Below, piece by piece: positions 8,833 to 16,046 of a stretch of 64,000 nt of DNA; the first letter of the stretch is position 1; each line of letters begins with the position of its first letter. This stretch comes from Pseudoprimorskyibacter insulae (GTDB lineage: Bacteria > Pseudomonadota > Alphaproteobacteria > Rhodobacterales > Rhodobacteraceae): the NCBI RefSeq assembly GCF_900302505.1, contig NZ_OMOJ01000009.1:1-64000 (forward strand), given 5' to 3'. The notes below the pieces were generated by a model that saw nothing but the letters and a program-made list of their open reading frames with translations, was not told where the DNA came from and did not search any database. The translations under genes were made by a program, and so were the position numbers.

Positions 8833-9103
8833 TCAATGCCTGAGCGTCTTGCATCGCCTTGGCATGGGGCGTTGTGGGCCTTGGATCGTCTAGCGCTTCC
8901 TGTACCTTCGCCCGGAACCAGGCGTCATAGGCATCCGGATCAGCGGTCAATCCGGCAGGCAAGCCGCCTTCTGCGGCCACGCGGGTCAGAAGAATACGCA
9001 CCGCGTCGGAGAGCGTCAGACCGACGCCCGCAAGTGCGTCCGAAGCCTGTGCTTTCAGCTGATCGTCAACACGGACATGAAGCATGGATGTTTGGGCAGG
9101 CAT
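8804..9103 (-). CDS. RelB/DinJ-type antitoxin
   Basis: The 99-aa protein begins MPAQTSMLHVRVDDQLKAQA, the ribbon-helix-helix DNA-binding start typical of RelB/DinJ antitoxins, followed by GVGLTLSDAVRILLTRVA. The C-terminal part, rich in Asp, Ala and Lys, would wrap around the toxin. GGAGG lies upstream of ATG 9103. The gene precedes and overlaps the ParE-like toxin gene, the usual order. The pair is expected to repress its own promoter through the palindrome at 9132-9149. Confidence 0.85.
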   Translation of the reverse strand: MPAQTSMLHVRVDDQLKAQASDALAGVGLTLSDAVRILLTRVAAEGGLPAGLTADPDAYDAWFRAKVQEALDDPRPTTPHAKAMQDAQALIDGKRLAKS

Positions 9104-9131
9104 GGATGGTCCTCCAGTTGATGGGAGCGAT

Positions 9132-9149
9132 GTATCTCATTTGAGATAC
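9132..9149. promoter_or_regulatory. Operator palindrome of the toxin-antitoxin operon
   Basis: GTATCTCA-TT-TGAGATAC is a perfect 8-bp inverted repeat with a two-base centre, 29 bases before the antitoxin start. Its position and symmetry fit a binding site for the ribbon-helix-helix antitoxin, which normally autoregulates. Confidence 0.7.
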
Positions 9150-9207
9150 GATTTCAAGGCGGCAGTATGTGTGCACGTGGTCCCGTGGTGTTGTCTCCGC
9201 GGGAAAC

Positions 9208-9864
9208 TCAGCCACCCTGCCCCGCGAGATACTCCGCCAGCACCGGGCTGGCAGCACCTTTCGCGGAGCTGAGCAGCTCAGAACCCGCAAGCGTGGCCTT
9301 CGAGAGGCGTACGAGCCCGCCGGTTTCCTCGATCCGGTAGCAGCGGCGTTTTTGCCGCCCCCGCTTGTAGTGGGTCGCGGTGACGATCTGGCATGTACTG
9401 CCATCGGTGAGCGTCACAGGGGTGGCGAGCCTGATCTTGTCGCCTTCCTCGTAGTTCGGGATCGAAGCCCATTCCCGGCAGCGCTGGCGCCAGTCCCGGG
9501 CGTAGCTGTCCGGGTCTTTCAGGTCGGAGAGAAGTTCGATCAGCGCAAGGGGCGCGCGCGACGCGTTCGGGCCAGCGCTTTCCTCCATATCCTTGTAGCC
9601 CCAACACCCATCGTCGTAGGCGGTGAGGAAGACGGCGGCGAAAGTGATCGAGCCGTCAGGATCGGTGACATAGGTCGCGTCCTCGACAGGGGTGCCATCA
9701 CGATTGGTAACCCTAGCCGCCGCATACCAGGTTGAGCCGACCTTGCAGGCTTTCACCAGTTCGGTTTTGCGCGTGTCGCCCTCAAAGGTGCAAAGCCGGG
9801 TGATCTCTGCTTTCTCATCCGCGTAGGATTTGACGCGGCCGTCGGTGTAGAAGAGCCAACCCAT
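9208..9864 (-). CDS. DUF6927-like plasmid protein
   Basis: The 218-aa soluble protein starts MGWLFYTDGRVKSYADEKAE and has WYAAARV, then ITFAAVFLTAYDDGCWGYKD followed by MEESAGPNAS, and DYARDWRQRCREW-like residues. This pattern resembles the DUF6927 family found on alphaproteobacterial plasmids; the assignment is from memory of the family pattern. The function is unknown. The GYKDMEE segment and the WR-RC pair are the most conserved parts as I recall them. ATG 9864 overlaps the upstream gene's stop as TAATG, so translation is coupled and the two form an operon. Confidence 0.65.
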   Translation of the reverse strand: MGWLFYTDGRVKSYADEKAEITRLCTFEGDTRKTELVKACKVGSTWYAAARVTNRDGTPVEDATYVTDPDGSITFAAVFLTAYDDGCWGYKDMEESAGPNASRAPLALIELLSDLKDPDSYARDWRQRCREWASIPNYEEGDKIRLATPVTLTDGSTCQIVTATHYKRGRQKRRCYRIEETGGLVRLSKATLAGSELLSSAKGAASPVLAEYLAGQGG

Positions 9865-10457
9865 TACGCCGCCCTCCGGTCATCGATTTCCATCAGCGTA
9901 TCGAGCGGCACGCGGTAGGGCTGCATGGCGTCGAAATCCTCGCAATTGCCGCAGTTCTGAACGATCGCGAAGGTGTCGCAGGCATCCTTGAGGATGACCC
10001 GGAAGGTACCGCCAAGACCTGAAGGCACCTCGTAGGTCCCGCCGATCAGATAGTCCGAGGCCCGGCGCACGAAGACGCGGATGCTGTGGCCATCGGTGGC
10101 GAGCCGGATCGCCCCCTGCCCCCGATCGATGAGCGCCTGCACATCGTCAAGGATGTCCGTGTAGAACTGGCCGGTCAGATCGCGAAACGCCATGCGGCGC
10201 TGCGCCATCCAGTCGGCATCCCGAAACGGGTGCATGCCTTGGGCGAAGGCGAAGGACGGATCGGCCTGCTCGGTCGTGACGATGCGGGTGGTTGTGCCGT
10301 CGATGCCGTTCGAGCGCAGATGCACGCCATTGCCGACGATGAGGATCAGGGCCGGCCTGTCCACGGGCCCGTTCCAGTTGGGCAGGAAGGTTTTGCAGGC
10401 GCGCGCATGGGCGATCTGCGCCGCAACAGCGGAGGCAGAGAACTTGAGAATAGCCAT
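9864..10457 (-). CDS. DUF3085-like plasmid protein
   Basis: The 197-aa protein begins MAILKFSASAVAAQIAHARA, then ALILIVGNGVHLRSNGIDGT. The second half holds GTFRVILKDACDTFAIVQNC and NCEDFDAMQPY. The pattern of an N-terminal helix, a GNGVHLRSNG turn and a CxxC-like NCGNCED segment resembles DUF3085 proteins of plasmid islands; the match is moderate. No enzymatic motif is evident. The Cys pair could bind a metal. It is the first gene of a two-gene unit with the DUF6927-like gene and follows the ParB-like gene on the same strand. Confidence 0.6.
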   Translation of the reverse strand: MAILKFSASAVAAQIAHARACKTFLPNWNGPVDRPALILIVGNGVHLRSNGIDGTTTRIVTTEQADPSFAFAQGMHPFRDADWMAQRRMAFRDLTGQFYTDILDDVQALIDRGQGAIRLATDGHSIRVFVRRASDYLIGGTYEVPSGLGGTFRVILKDACDTFAIVQNCGNCEDFDAMQPYRVPLDTLMEIDDRRAA

Positions 10458-10489
10458 GGGGATGTCTTTCGGTTGGGTATGAGAAGATC

Positions 10490-10521
10490 GACCCGCGCAG
10501 GCGTCATGGCTCGCGCGGGTC
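10490..10521 (-). terminator. GC-rich hairpin after the ParB-like gene
   Basis: GACCCGCGC pairs with GCGCGGGTC across a 14-base loop, about 10 bases beyond the stop of the 660-aa ParB-like gene. The following minus-strand sequence is only mildly T-rich, so termination may be weak or need Rho. Confidence 0.5.
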
Positions 10522-10531
10522 GCGTGAGGAC

Positions 10532-12514
10532 TCAGGCCGCTTGCGCGATCTCGCTGTCAGGCTCGGGCGATTGCGAGGCATGCTCCGCCTCATCACAGGC
10601 GACGCCGGCGGTCTGCATCATGGGCGGGCACCAGGCGGCCACAGCAGCGCGCTGCGCGTCCGTGAGCGTCGCGAAAGGCTCGGCGAAGAGCTTGTCGCAG
10701 AAGGCGACGATCTCTTTCTTGCTCGACGAGGCCAGCGTCACCGCCTCCTGGGCCAGACCCAGATCTTCGCCGAGGATCTTCAGGAGCCAGGCCTTCTTGA
10801 AGCGGTTGAAGAGCGCCGCATTTGGCGTCCAGTGGGCGCGGATGTCGGGCATGATCTCGATCTCGAAGTCATGCATCAGGCTGTCGCGCTGGCGGTCCCG
10901 TGCGAAGCAGGACTGCGTCGTGCTGGCGGTCGCATAGGCCACGAGCTTGGCCTTCTCGCCGGCCTCCAGCGCGCGAAACGCCGCGAACTGATCGGCGGGC
11001 GAACGGTTGTCATCGAGCCAGGAGAGGTCCAGCGCATCATGCGCCGCCGCCACCTGCTCAAGCGAGGTCTCGTCGATCTCGTCCATTTTGGCATGGCTGC
11101 GGTATTCCTTGCGGGCATCGATCTTGATCGCCTGCGTGACGCTCATGCCGCTGGCCAGAACATCACTGACCAGCTTGAAGAGCGTCAGATCGAGCGTGGC
11201 CTCGGGATGCAGCGCCATCGCGGCGCCGAGGGCCATGGCCCGCTCCGTCTTGAGGTCCTCTGCCAACGAGGCCGGGTAGCTGATTTCACCAGCGTCGGGG
11301 GCCTCCTCTCCGGTGGTGTTGGTCGACGAACCGCGCGCGCCCTCCTCTTTCACGGTGTCCTCGGGGCGCACGAGGCCGATATGGAGCGTAATCTTTCCAC
11401 CCTGCCACGACGCGATCACCCCGGACCGCGCGAGGTCCTCGGCGCTATAGGCCTCCTGCAGATCGCGCGCTTCGTCTTCCAGAGCGTCCACGCGCTCGTA
11501 AAGGGCATTGTTGGCATCGTCTTCGAGCCCCTCATCCTCCATCTCGAGCTGCAGTTTCTCAAGCTCGGCGGTGATCTCATCGATGCGCTTCTGGCTCGCC
11601 TCATCCGGCTCGATCGGGCTGGGATAGACTCGGCCATAGTCGGCCATGGTCGCGTAATCGTAGCCGACCACCGAATCGGCCCAAGCAAAGCCCAGCTTTA
11701 TGCGGGCCTCCTCGGCGGCGGCCGCGAGCTTCTCGAGCAGGATGGTTTCGACCAGCGCAGCGTCTTCCAGCACCGAATGCTCTTCCAGGAGATCGGCCGC
11801 GATCGCTCCGCCGCGGGCCTCGTATTCCTCGCGCACGAAGGTACCGATGTCGTCGCTGACCTGCACCCCGCGCGATTTGAGCGCCTGACGGACGGTGTAG
11901 GCCTGCAAGTAGCTGTCTTCCTTGGTGAGCGCCTCGAAGACCTCGCGCTGCACTTCCTGGCTCGGATGCTCAGCAAAGGCCTTCATCGTGTCGAGTGTGA
12001 TTGTCTTCGCGCGAGCCGCCGCGCGAATGTCGGGATGAATGAGACCGTAGCGCAGGCGGCCTTTCACGGCAGCGACTGTGGTGCCGAAGGTCCTGGCGAT
12101 GGTCTCGGGGGTCTGGCCATCGACCTCCATCATCCGCGCGAAGGCCTCGAACTCGTCAATCGCGTTCATCGGGGCTTGCGTGATGTTCTCTGCGAGCGAC
12201 AAGGCCGTGGTGACGTCGCAGTCGTCCCGGACGAGACGGCAGTCCACCTTGGTTTTCGCCGTGAACCCCTTGACGGCCTTGTCCGCGACCAGCTCTTTCA
12301 GCGCGGCATGGCGCCGGCCACCGGCAAGCACGGCATATTTGCCGTCGAGCTTCTGGACAAGGAGCGGCTGGAGCAGGCCCAGTACGGCGATGCTGGCCTT
12401 CAGATGGGCGATGTTCTCGGGGTCGTAGGTTTCCGGGGAGTTGCTACGCACATTGGCTGGATGGGCAGTCAGATCGCCGATGGCGACGGAGACGGGTTTG
12501 AAGCTTGCGGTCAT
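10532..12514 (-). CDS. ParB-domain plasmid protein (660 aa)
   Basis: The N-terminal third is a ParB/Srx-type nuclease-like domain: residues near 10-30 (DLTAHPANVRSN), the CTP-binding-type motif GGRRHAAL, and SLAENITQAPMNAIDEFEAF. A helix-turn-helix segment follows (QTPETIARTFGTTVAAVKGR). The long C-terminal part is acidic, with a coiled-coil-like stretch near 300-350. It is about twice the size of the RepB partition protein encoded at 17.5-18.4 kb. Proteins of this kind occur beside DUF736, DarB-like and ArdC genes on conjugative plasmids. Their function is not established; DNA binding is expected, and a role in leading-strand processing or silencing is inference. ATG 12514 is chosen by ParB similarity. 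Confidence 0.8.
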   Translation of the reverse strand: MTASFKPVSVAIGDLTAHPANVRSNSPETYDPENIAHLKASIAVLGLLQPLLVQKLDGKYAVLAGGRRHAALKELVADKAVKGFTAKTKVDCRLVRDDCDVTTALSLAENITQAPMNAIDEFEAFARMMEVDGQTPETIARTFGTTVAAVKGRLRYGLIHPDIRAAARAKTITLDTMKAFAEHPSQEVQREVFEALTKEDSYLQAYTVRQALKSRGVQVSDDIGTFVREEYEARGGAIAADLLEEHSVLEDAALVETILLEKLAAAAEEARIKLGFAWADSVVGYDYATMADYGRVYPSPIEPDEASQKRIDEITAELEKLQLEMEDEGLEDDANNALYERVDALEDEARDLQEAYSAEDLARSGVIASWQGGKITLHIGLVRPEDTVKEEGARGSSTNTTGEEAPDAGEISYPASLAEDLKTERAMALGAAMALHPEATLDLTLFKLVSDVLASGMSVTQAIKIDARKEYRSHAKMDEIDETSLEQVAAAHDALDLSWLDDNRSPADQFAAFRALEAGEKAKLVAYATASTTQSCFARDRQRDSLMHDFEIEIMPDIRAHWTPNAALFNRFKKAWLLKILGEDLGLAQEAVTLASSSKKEIVAFCDKLFAEPFATLTDAQRAAVAAWCPPMMQTAGVACDEAEHASQSPEPDSEIAQAA

Positions 12515-12593
12515 GGGATGTCCTTTTCGATGGGTATGGTGAGATCCGCGCGTTCACGCACGTGACCAATCCCCGGCTTCGGGGATCAAAAGG

Positions 12594-12617
12594 ACAAAAG
12601 GTCCACTCTTCCTTTGA
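12594..12617 (-). repeat. Recurrent upstream element, copy f (ParB-like gene)
   Basis: The minus strand reads TCAAAGGAAGAGTGGACCTT followed by TTGT, a weaker copy of the island consensus 80 bases before the ParB-like start. A small GC-rich hairpin with arms CCCCG/CGGGG lies next to it. Confidence 0.35.
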
Positions 12618-12670
12618 GGGGTCGGTGGGCCTTCATTGCCTGAGATGTCGGGGAGGAGTCCCCTGCCCTT

Positions 12671-13060
12671 CTACCAGTCGCGCGCCAGCATGATGGTCAG
12701 CACGCGCGTGGTGGTCGTGGGGTTGTCCGGGGTCTCGGCTCCGTAGCGAAAGTCGGAATCCGCTTCATACAGATCGATTTTCCAGAACACGGTCTCGCCG
12801 CGGACCGTGACCGACCCGAAATCATGCCATCCCTCCGGGTCGTTCTCGGGCTCGAACACATCAAACTCCCCGGTCGCCTTCACCGCCTCGGCCATGAAGC
12901 CGTCACCAGCCTCCATGAGCGAACGGGTAACATGCATCCGGCCTTGGATGGGCTGCGCGGGCGGCACTCCAAGGCACGCGAGTTTGCGGAACGCGTCGTT
13001 CTGCGCCGCGATCACGGTCGGATCCGGACGGTCTGACTGGGGTTGAACGGTCATGGACAT
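12671..13060 (-). CDS. DUF3768 domain protein
   Basis: The 129-aa protein contains AAQNDAFRKLACLG near the N-terminus and the characteristic C-terminal block FEPENDPEGWHDFGSVTV, VFWKIDLYEADSDF and TTRVLTIMLARDW, which define DUF3768. These proteins are restricted mainly to alphaproteobacterial plasmids and chromosomes and have no known activity. The invariant HDFG and KID segments suggest a small enzyme or ligand-binding fold, but that is inference. ATG 13060 follows AAAGGAA; a second ATG two codons later is equally possible. Confidence 0.85.
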   Translation of the reverse strand: MSMTVQPQSDRPDPTVIAAQNDAFRKLACLGVPPAQPIQGRMHVTRSLMEAGDGFMAEAVKATGEFDVFEPENDPEGWHDFGSVTVRGETVFWKIDLYEADSDFRYGAETPDNPTTTTRVLTIMLARDW

Positions 13061-13092
13061 GGGTCTTTCCTTTGAGAAGTTGAAACACCCTT

Positions 13093-13115
13093 CCCAAAGC
13101 CTGCTTTTTCTTTTC
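13093..13115 (-). repeat. Recurrent upstream element, copy d (DUF3768 gene)
   Basis: The minus strand reads GAAAAGAAAAAGCAGGCTTT followed by GGG, one of the best copies of the island consensus, with the inverted core AAAGC-AG-GCTTT. It lies 33 bases before the DUF3768 start. Confidence 0.5.
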
Positions 13116-13147
13116 CGCGGGGCGGAGGAACCGAAGCAGAAGGTGCC

Positions 13148-13357
13148 CTACCCGAACAGCCCCTTGGGTCTGTAATTCGGGTTGGGGATGGTTTCGATCC
13201 AGCCGCCCTGGTCCTTGATGCTCTCAAGTGCCGCCGAGAGCGGATAAGCGCCCTCAGACGCGCTCCACCAATAGGCACCGCGTTTGAAGGTGATGATCTT
13301 GCCGCCGCCGTCTTCGAAGCAGGCCACCCGCAGCGTCTTGGGTTCCTTGCGTGACAT
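13148..13357 (-). CDS. Small conserved-looking plasmid protein (69 aa)
   Basis: This short reading frame starts MSRKEPKTLRVACFEDGGGK and ends PNPNYRPKGLFG. It has a GGAGA ribosome site five bases before ATG 13357 and fits neatly between the DUF3768 and ArdC genes on the same strand. The middle (ITFKRGAYWWSASEGAYPLS) has an aromatic cluster like small beta-rich proteins. I do not recognise a family or function. Spacing and codon use support a real gene. Confidence 0.6.
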   Translation of the reverse strand: MSRKEPKTLRVACFEDGGGKIITFKRGAYWWSASEGAYPLSAALESIKDQGGWIETIPNPNYRPKGLFG

Positions 13358-13380
13358 GCGAGTCTCCGTTCTCCGTGTGG

Positions 13381-14319
13381 TCAGGCGGCCTCGGCACTGC
13401 GCCCTGCCCTGCCCGTCTCCGATCTGGCGATCAGATAGTCGCAGGCGCGCTGCGCATCCGCGGCGTGCTTGAAGATCGCACCCTTGTCCGACCGAAGGAC
13501 CCGTAACCAGTTGTGGAGATAGGCGGCATTCATCTCGAGCGTATGGGCCGTGAAGCCGAGCGTCTGACCCAGGAAAACCGAGGTCAATTCCGCGACGATC
13601 TCCTCGCGCGCATAGGAGGTGTTGCCGAACTTCGAGAACCCGAAATCACGGTTCAGTCGATGGGGGGCTTTCGTGGCATGGGCCAGCTCATGCGCCCAGA
13701 CCCCGTAGAAGTTCCGCGGGTTTTCGAACCGCGCGATCGACGGCATGAAGACCTTGTCCACGGGCGGCAAATAGTAGGCTTCTGTTCCCGTGAAAACGGT
13801 CGTGATGTCGATAGCATCGAAAAACGCCTGCATGTGCGGGATGGGCTCGGACGGCGGATGCTCGGGCACGGGCTCCGGGTCGGGGAAGAAGCTGTCGGGC
13901 AAGCCATCGATCTGGCAGGCGTTGAACACGCGGTAGGATTTCTGGAAGCGGAATACGCGGGCCTCCTCGGAGCGATCATCCCTCTCCCCGTGGTCATCCT
14001 CGCCGCCGGCGTCCCTCCGGCTTTGACCGTAGTAAACGACGACAGAGGACTTCTCGCCCTTGCGGACCTTCGCATCCAACGCATTGGCTTGCGGCAGCGT
14101 CATCCAGAAGGGCGAGCTGTGCCCCGCCATCACGGTGCGCATGGTTAGCAGGAAGTTGTTGACCCCCTGGTAGGGCTCACCGCCCACGCGCAGGGGGCGC
14201 GAGCTGCCGCCTGCGGTCCAGGGCTTGCGCCACGGCAGGACACCGCGCTCGATGATGCGGATGATTTCGTTCGTGATGACCTCGGAGGCATCGAATTTGG
14301 GCGTGCGGGATCGGGCCAT
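13381..14319 (-). CDS. ardC: ArdC-like antirestriction protein with zincin-type metallopeptidase
   Basis: The 312-aa protein has the ArdC N-terminal single-stranded DNA-binding domain (ITNEIIRIIERGVLPWRKPW, PYQGVNNFLL) and a C-terminal metallopeptidase-like domain with AHELAHATKAPHRLNRD, where the HELxH pattern would bind zinc. ArdC proteins protect incoming conjugative DNA from restriction and are transferred or expressed early. A central Asp/Glu/Arg-rich insertion (DAGGEDDHGERDDRSEEARV) is an odd low-complexity linker. ATG 14319 gives the normal family start. Its presence with the DarB-like gene points to an antirestriction or leading-region role for the whole island. Confidence 0.85.
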   Translation of the reverse strand: MARSRTPKFDASEVITNEIIRIIERGVLPWRKPWTAGGSSRPLRVGGEPYQGVNNFLLTMRTVMAGHSSPFWMTLPQANALDAKVRKGEKSSVVVYYGQSRRDAGGEDDHGERDDRSEEARVFRFQKSYRVFNACQIDGLPDSFFPDPEPVPEHPPSEPIPHMQAFFDAIDITTVFTGTEAYYLPPVDKVFMPSIARFENPRNFYGVWAHELAHATKAPHRLNRDFGFSKFGNTSYAREEIVAELTSVFLGQTLGFTAHTLEMNAAYLHNWLRVLRSDKGAIFKHAADAQRACDYLIARSETGRAGRSAEAA

Positions 14320-14359
14320 GGCTGGCGTCCTTTCGTGTGTTGGTGAGAGAATTTAGGGG

Positions 14360-14830
14360 TCAGGTTGACTGGCGGGGGCGCGGATCGTTGACCATCCTCG
14401 CGCCGAGCCGCTCGACCATGTCGATGTAGGTGGTCAGCGAGACAGACTGGCCGGCACCTGAATGGTCAGCGTCAACCGATCTGCCTCGTGTCACACGGGG
14501 CAGGTTCGCGAAGCCGATGCCATCGGTGACGGGTCGGATATCGATGAACGGCGTCCCTCGCGCGACCGCAAGAGAGGCCACGGGAAAGCGCTCGATTGGC
14601 GCGTGGGTGGATACGGTGGCGCAGCCGAGATGGAGGAACGTTCCACCCGCCCCGCAGATCACATGGGCATTCGGCAGCGTCGCCGCCTGCCTGAGATAGC
14701 CGAGATCACGCAGGACGGTCTGGCGTTCGAGCCGCTGTGCCAGCGCCGTCTGGCCAGTTCGGCGCAGCTCTCTATGTCGCCACCAGGAGGCCGCGGTTGC
14801 GCGGAGCACGCGCAAGACACCTGTTTGCAT
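14360..14830 (-). CDS. Hypothetical protein next to ArdC (156 aa)
   Basis: I do not recognise the family. The product begins MQTGVLRVLRATAASWWRHR, a basic amphipathic segment, and later contains LRQAATLPNAHVICGAGGTF and RVTRGRSVDADHSGAGQSVS. No signal peptide, membrane segment or catalytic motif is clear. ATG 14830 is preferred over ATG 14845 because AAGGG lies eight bases upstream of it. It is on the same strand as the island, and one copy of the recurrent upstream element lies about 90 bases before it, which supports its being an island gene. Confidence 0.6.
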   Translation of the reverse strand: MQTGVLRVLRATAASWWRHRELRRTGQTALAQRLERQTVLRDLGYLRQAATLPNAHVICGAGGTFLHLGCATVSTHAPIERFPVASLAVARGTPFIDIRPVTDGIGFANLPRVTRGRSVDADHSGAGQSVSLTTYIDMVERLGARMVNDPRPRQST

Positions 14831-15984
14831 GGAAATGCCCTTCATCCGGAACGGCAGACCGGAACCCGGCCCGGACCCATCTGAGGGACCCCAAAGGCCC
14901 TCATCCGTCAGTCACAAAACCCGAAGAACACTTTCACTTTTCGTGGACCAAACCCATGAAACACCCAACCGCCACCGAACTGTACTGGTACGACGGGATC
15001 AGAACTTCCACAGGGCCCATCGGCTAGACCTGTGGCGGCTCCTTCTTCACGAGATAGCCCAAACCGCTCAATCGGCCCGCAACTGCCAACTTCTTTATAA
15101 AGCGTGCTGATGCTTTGGCTTCCCGCCGATGTAGCGGATCGGCACCCTGGAAAGGGAAACCATGTCGATGATGGCTGTTATGGGCATAATTTCCCATCGC
15201 GAACACTAAAACACAATAACCCATTGTTATTAAATCGCTTTCATCCACCGGATGGATCAGATCATTCCGCAACCAACATCAAAGCACTCTTTTGAAGAGT
15301 TCGGGTGTCATGAAATCAAGAGATTAAGTTGCACCCGCTGTTCTGCGATGTCCTCGCCGTCCACTACGACCAAATCAGTGGAACGCGGGACCGCTGGCAA
15401 CCAGCTGCTGCGCTTGAGGAACCGATTGCCTCGCTGGCCATGTCGCCATTATCGAAGTGACTGAGAAGTTACCGGCTCCCCGCGTGCGGGAATTCGAGGA
15501 TCGAGCCCTTGGTCAAACGGTTTTGGCAACCATCGATCGTCTGCTCCTTGTGCGCTGCGGCCCGTAGCCACGATATCATGCAACAGACATCCACAACCTA
15601 CCTCTCAGGCATTAGCACCGATGAAGGCCAAGGGAATATCCGAGGCCAGGACCCAAATCGCCGTCAGCAGGCGCCGGATAGCGTAGAACCAATTGTTCAG
15701 GGTATTCATCTTCAGATCTCAGACATCGAAAAGGGCAGGGGCCGCGGAGGCGCGCAACTGCTAGGTTGGCTACAGCGCAACGCTCTGTATGTTCTTCACT
15801 AGCCGCCTTTGCGCTACTAGCAGCGATGGTCACCAGCTGAGGTTTTACCATGATGATCGGGATGCCCTCGTCATCAGATCTTCGCCGCGACGAAGGCGAA
15901 AGCCACTTTCACGATCTCAAATACCGCCACACCTCAACCCCCTAACTTTTCTCTCTCGAACACCGTTTGTGTGCCGAGAGCCTG
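14831..15984. other. Gene-poor stretch of about 1.15 kb
   Basis: No gene is well supported here. It holds one copy of the recurrent element (14920-14942) and a possible minus-strand frame at 15024-15272 (82 aa, ending ARFIKKLAVAGRLSGLGYLV plus KKEPPQV) that lacks a ribosome site and a family. Short open stretches near 15480-15570 may be remnants of a mobile element. It borders the parS-like palindromes and the 3' end of repC, so it may hold replication- or transfer-related DNA that I cannot identify. Confidence 0.4.
14920..14942 (-). repeat. Recurrent upstream element, copy e (156-aa protein gene)
   Basis: The minus strand reads GAAAAGTGAAAGTGTTCTTC followed by GGG. The left half matches the island consensus well, the right half less so. 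It lies about 90 bases before ATG 14830. Confidence 0.4.
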
Positions 15985-16046
15985 CTTAACAGCTGTTAAG
16001 TTATGCCATGCCCGCCGCACGAGATCGGAGTTTAACAGCTGTTAAG
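15985..16046. promoter_or_regulatory. parS: Pair of palindromes, probable parS sites
   Basis: CTTAACAGCTGTTAAG (15985-16000) is a perfect 16-bp palindrome. TTAACAGCTGTTAA (16032-16045, extended on one side by G) repeats its 14-bp core 46 bp away. Plasmid-specific palindromes of this size serve as parS sites for RepB in repABC replicons of Rhodobacterales. The second copy contains the repC stop codon. I saw no further copy in the repABC region. Confidence 0.75.

Noticed and set aside
10541-12565. 674-aa plus-strand frame opposite the ParB-like gene
   Set aside because: Antisense shadow of a gene with a clear ParB domain; no recognisable motif.
15024-15272. 82-aa minus-strand frame near repC
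   Set aside because: No ribosome site or recognisable family; kept only as a remark in the gene-poor stretch.
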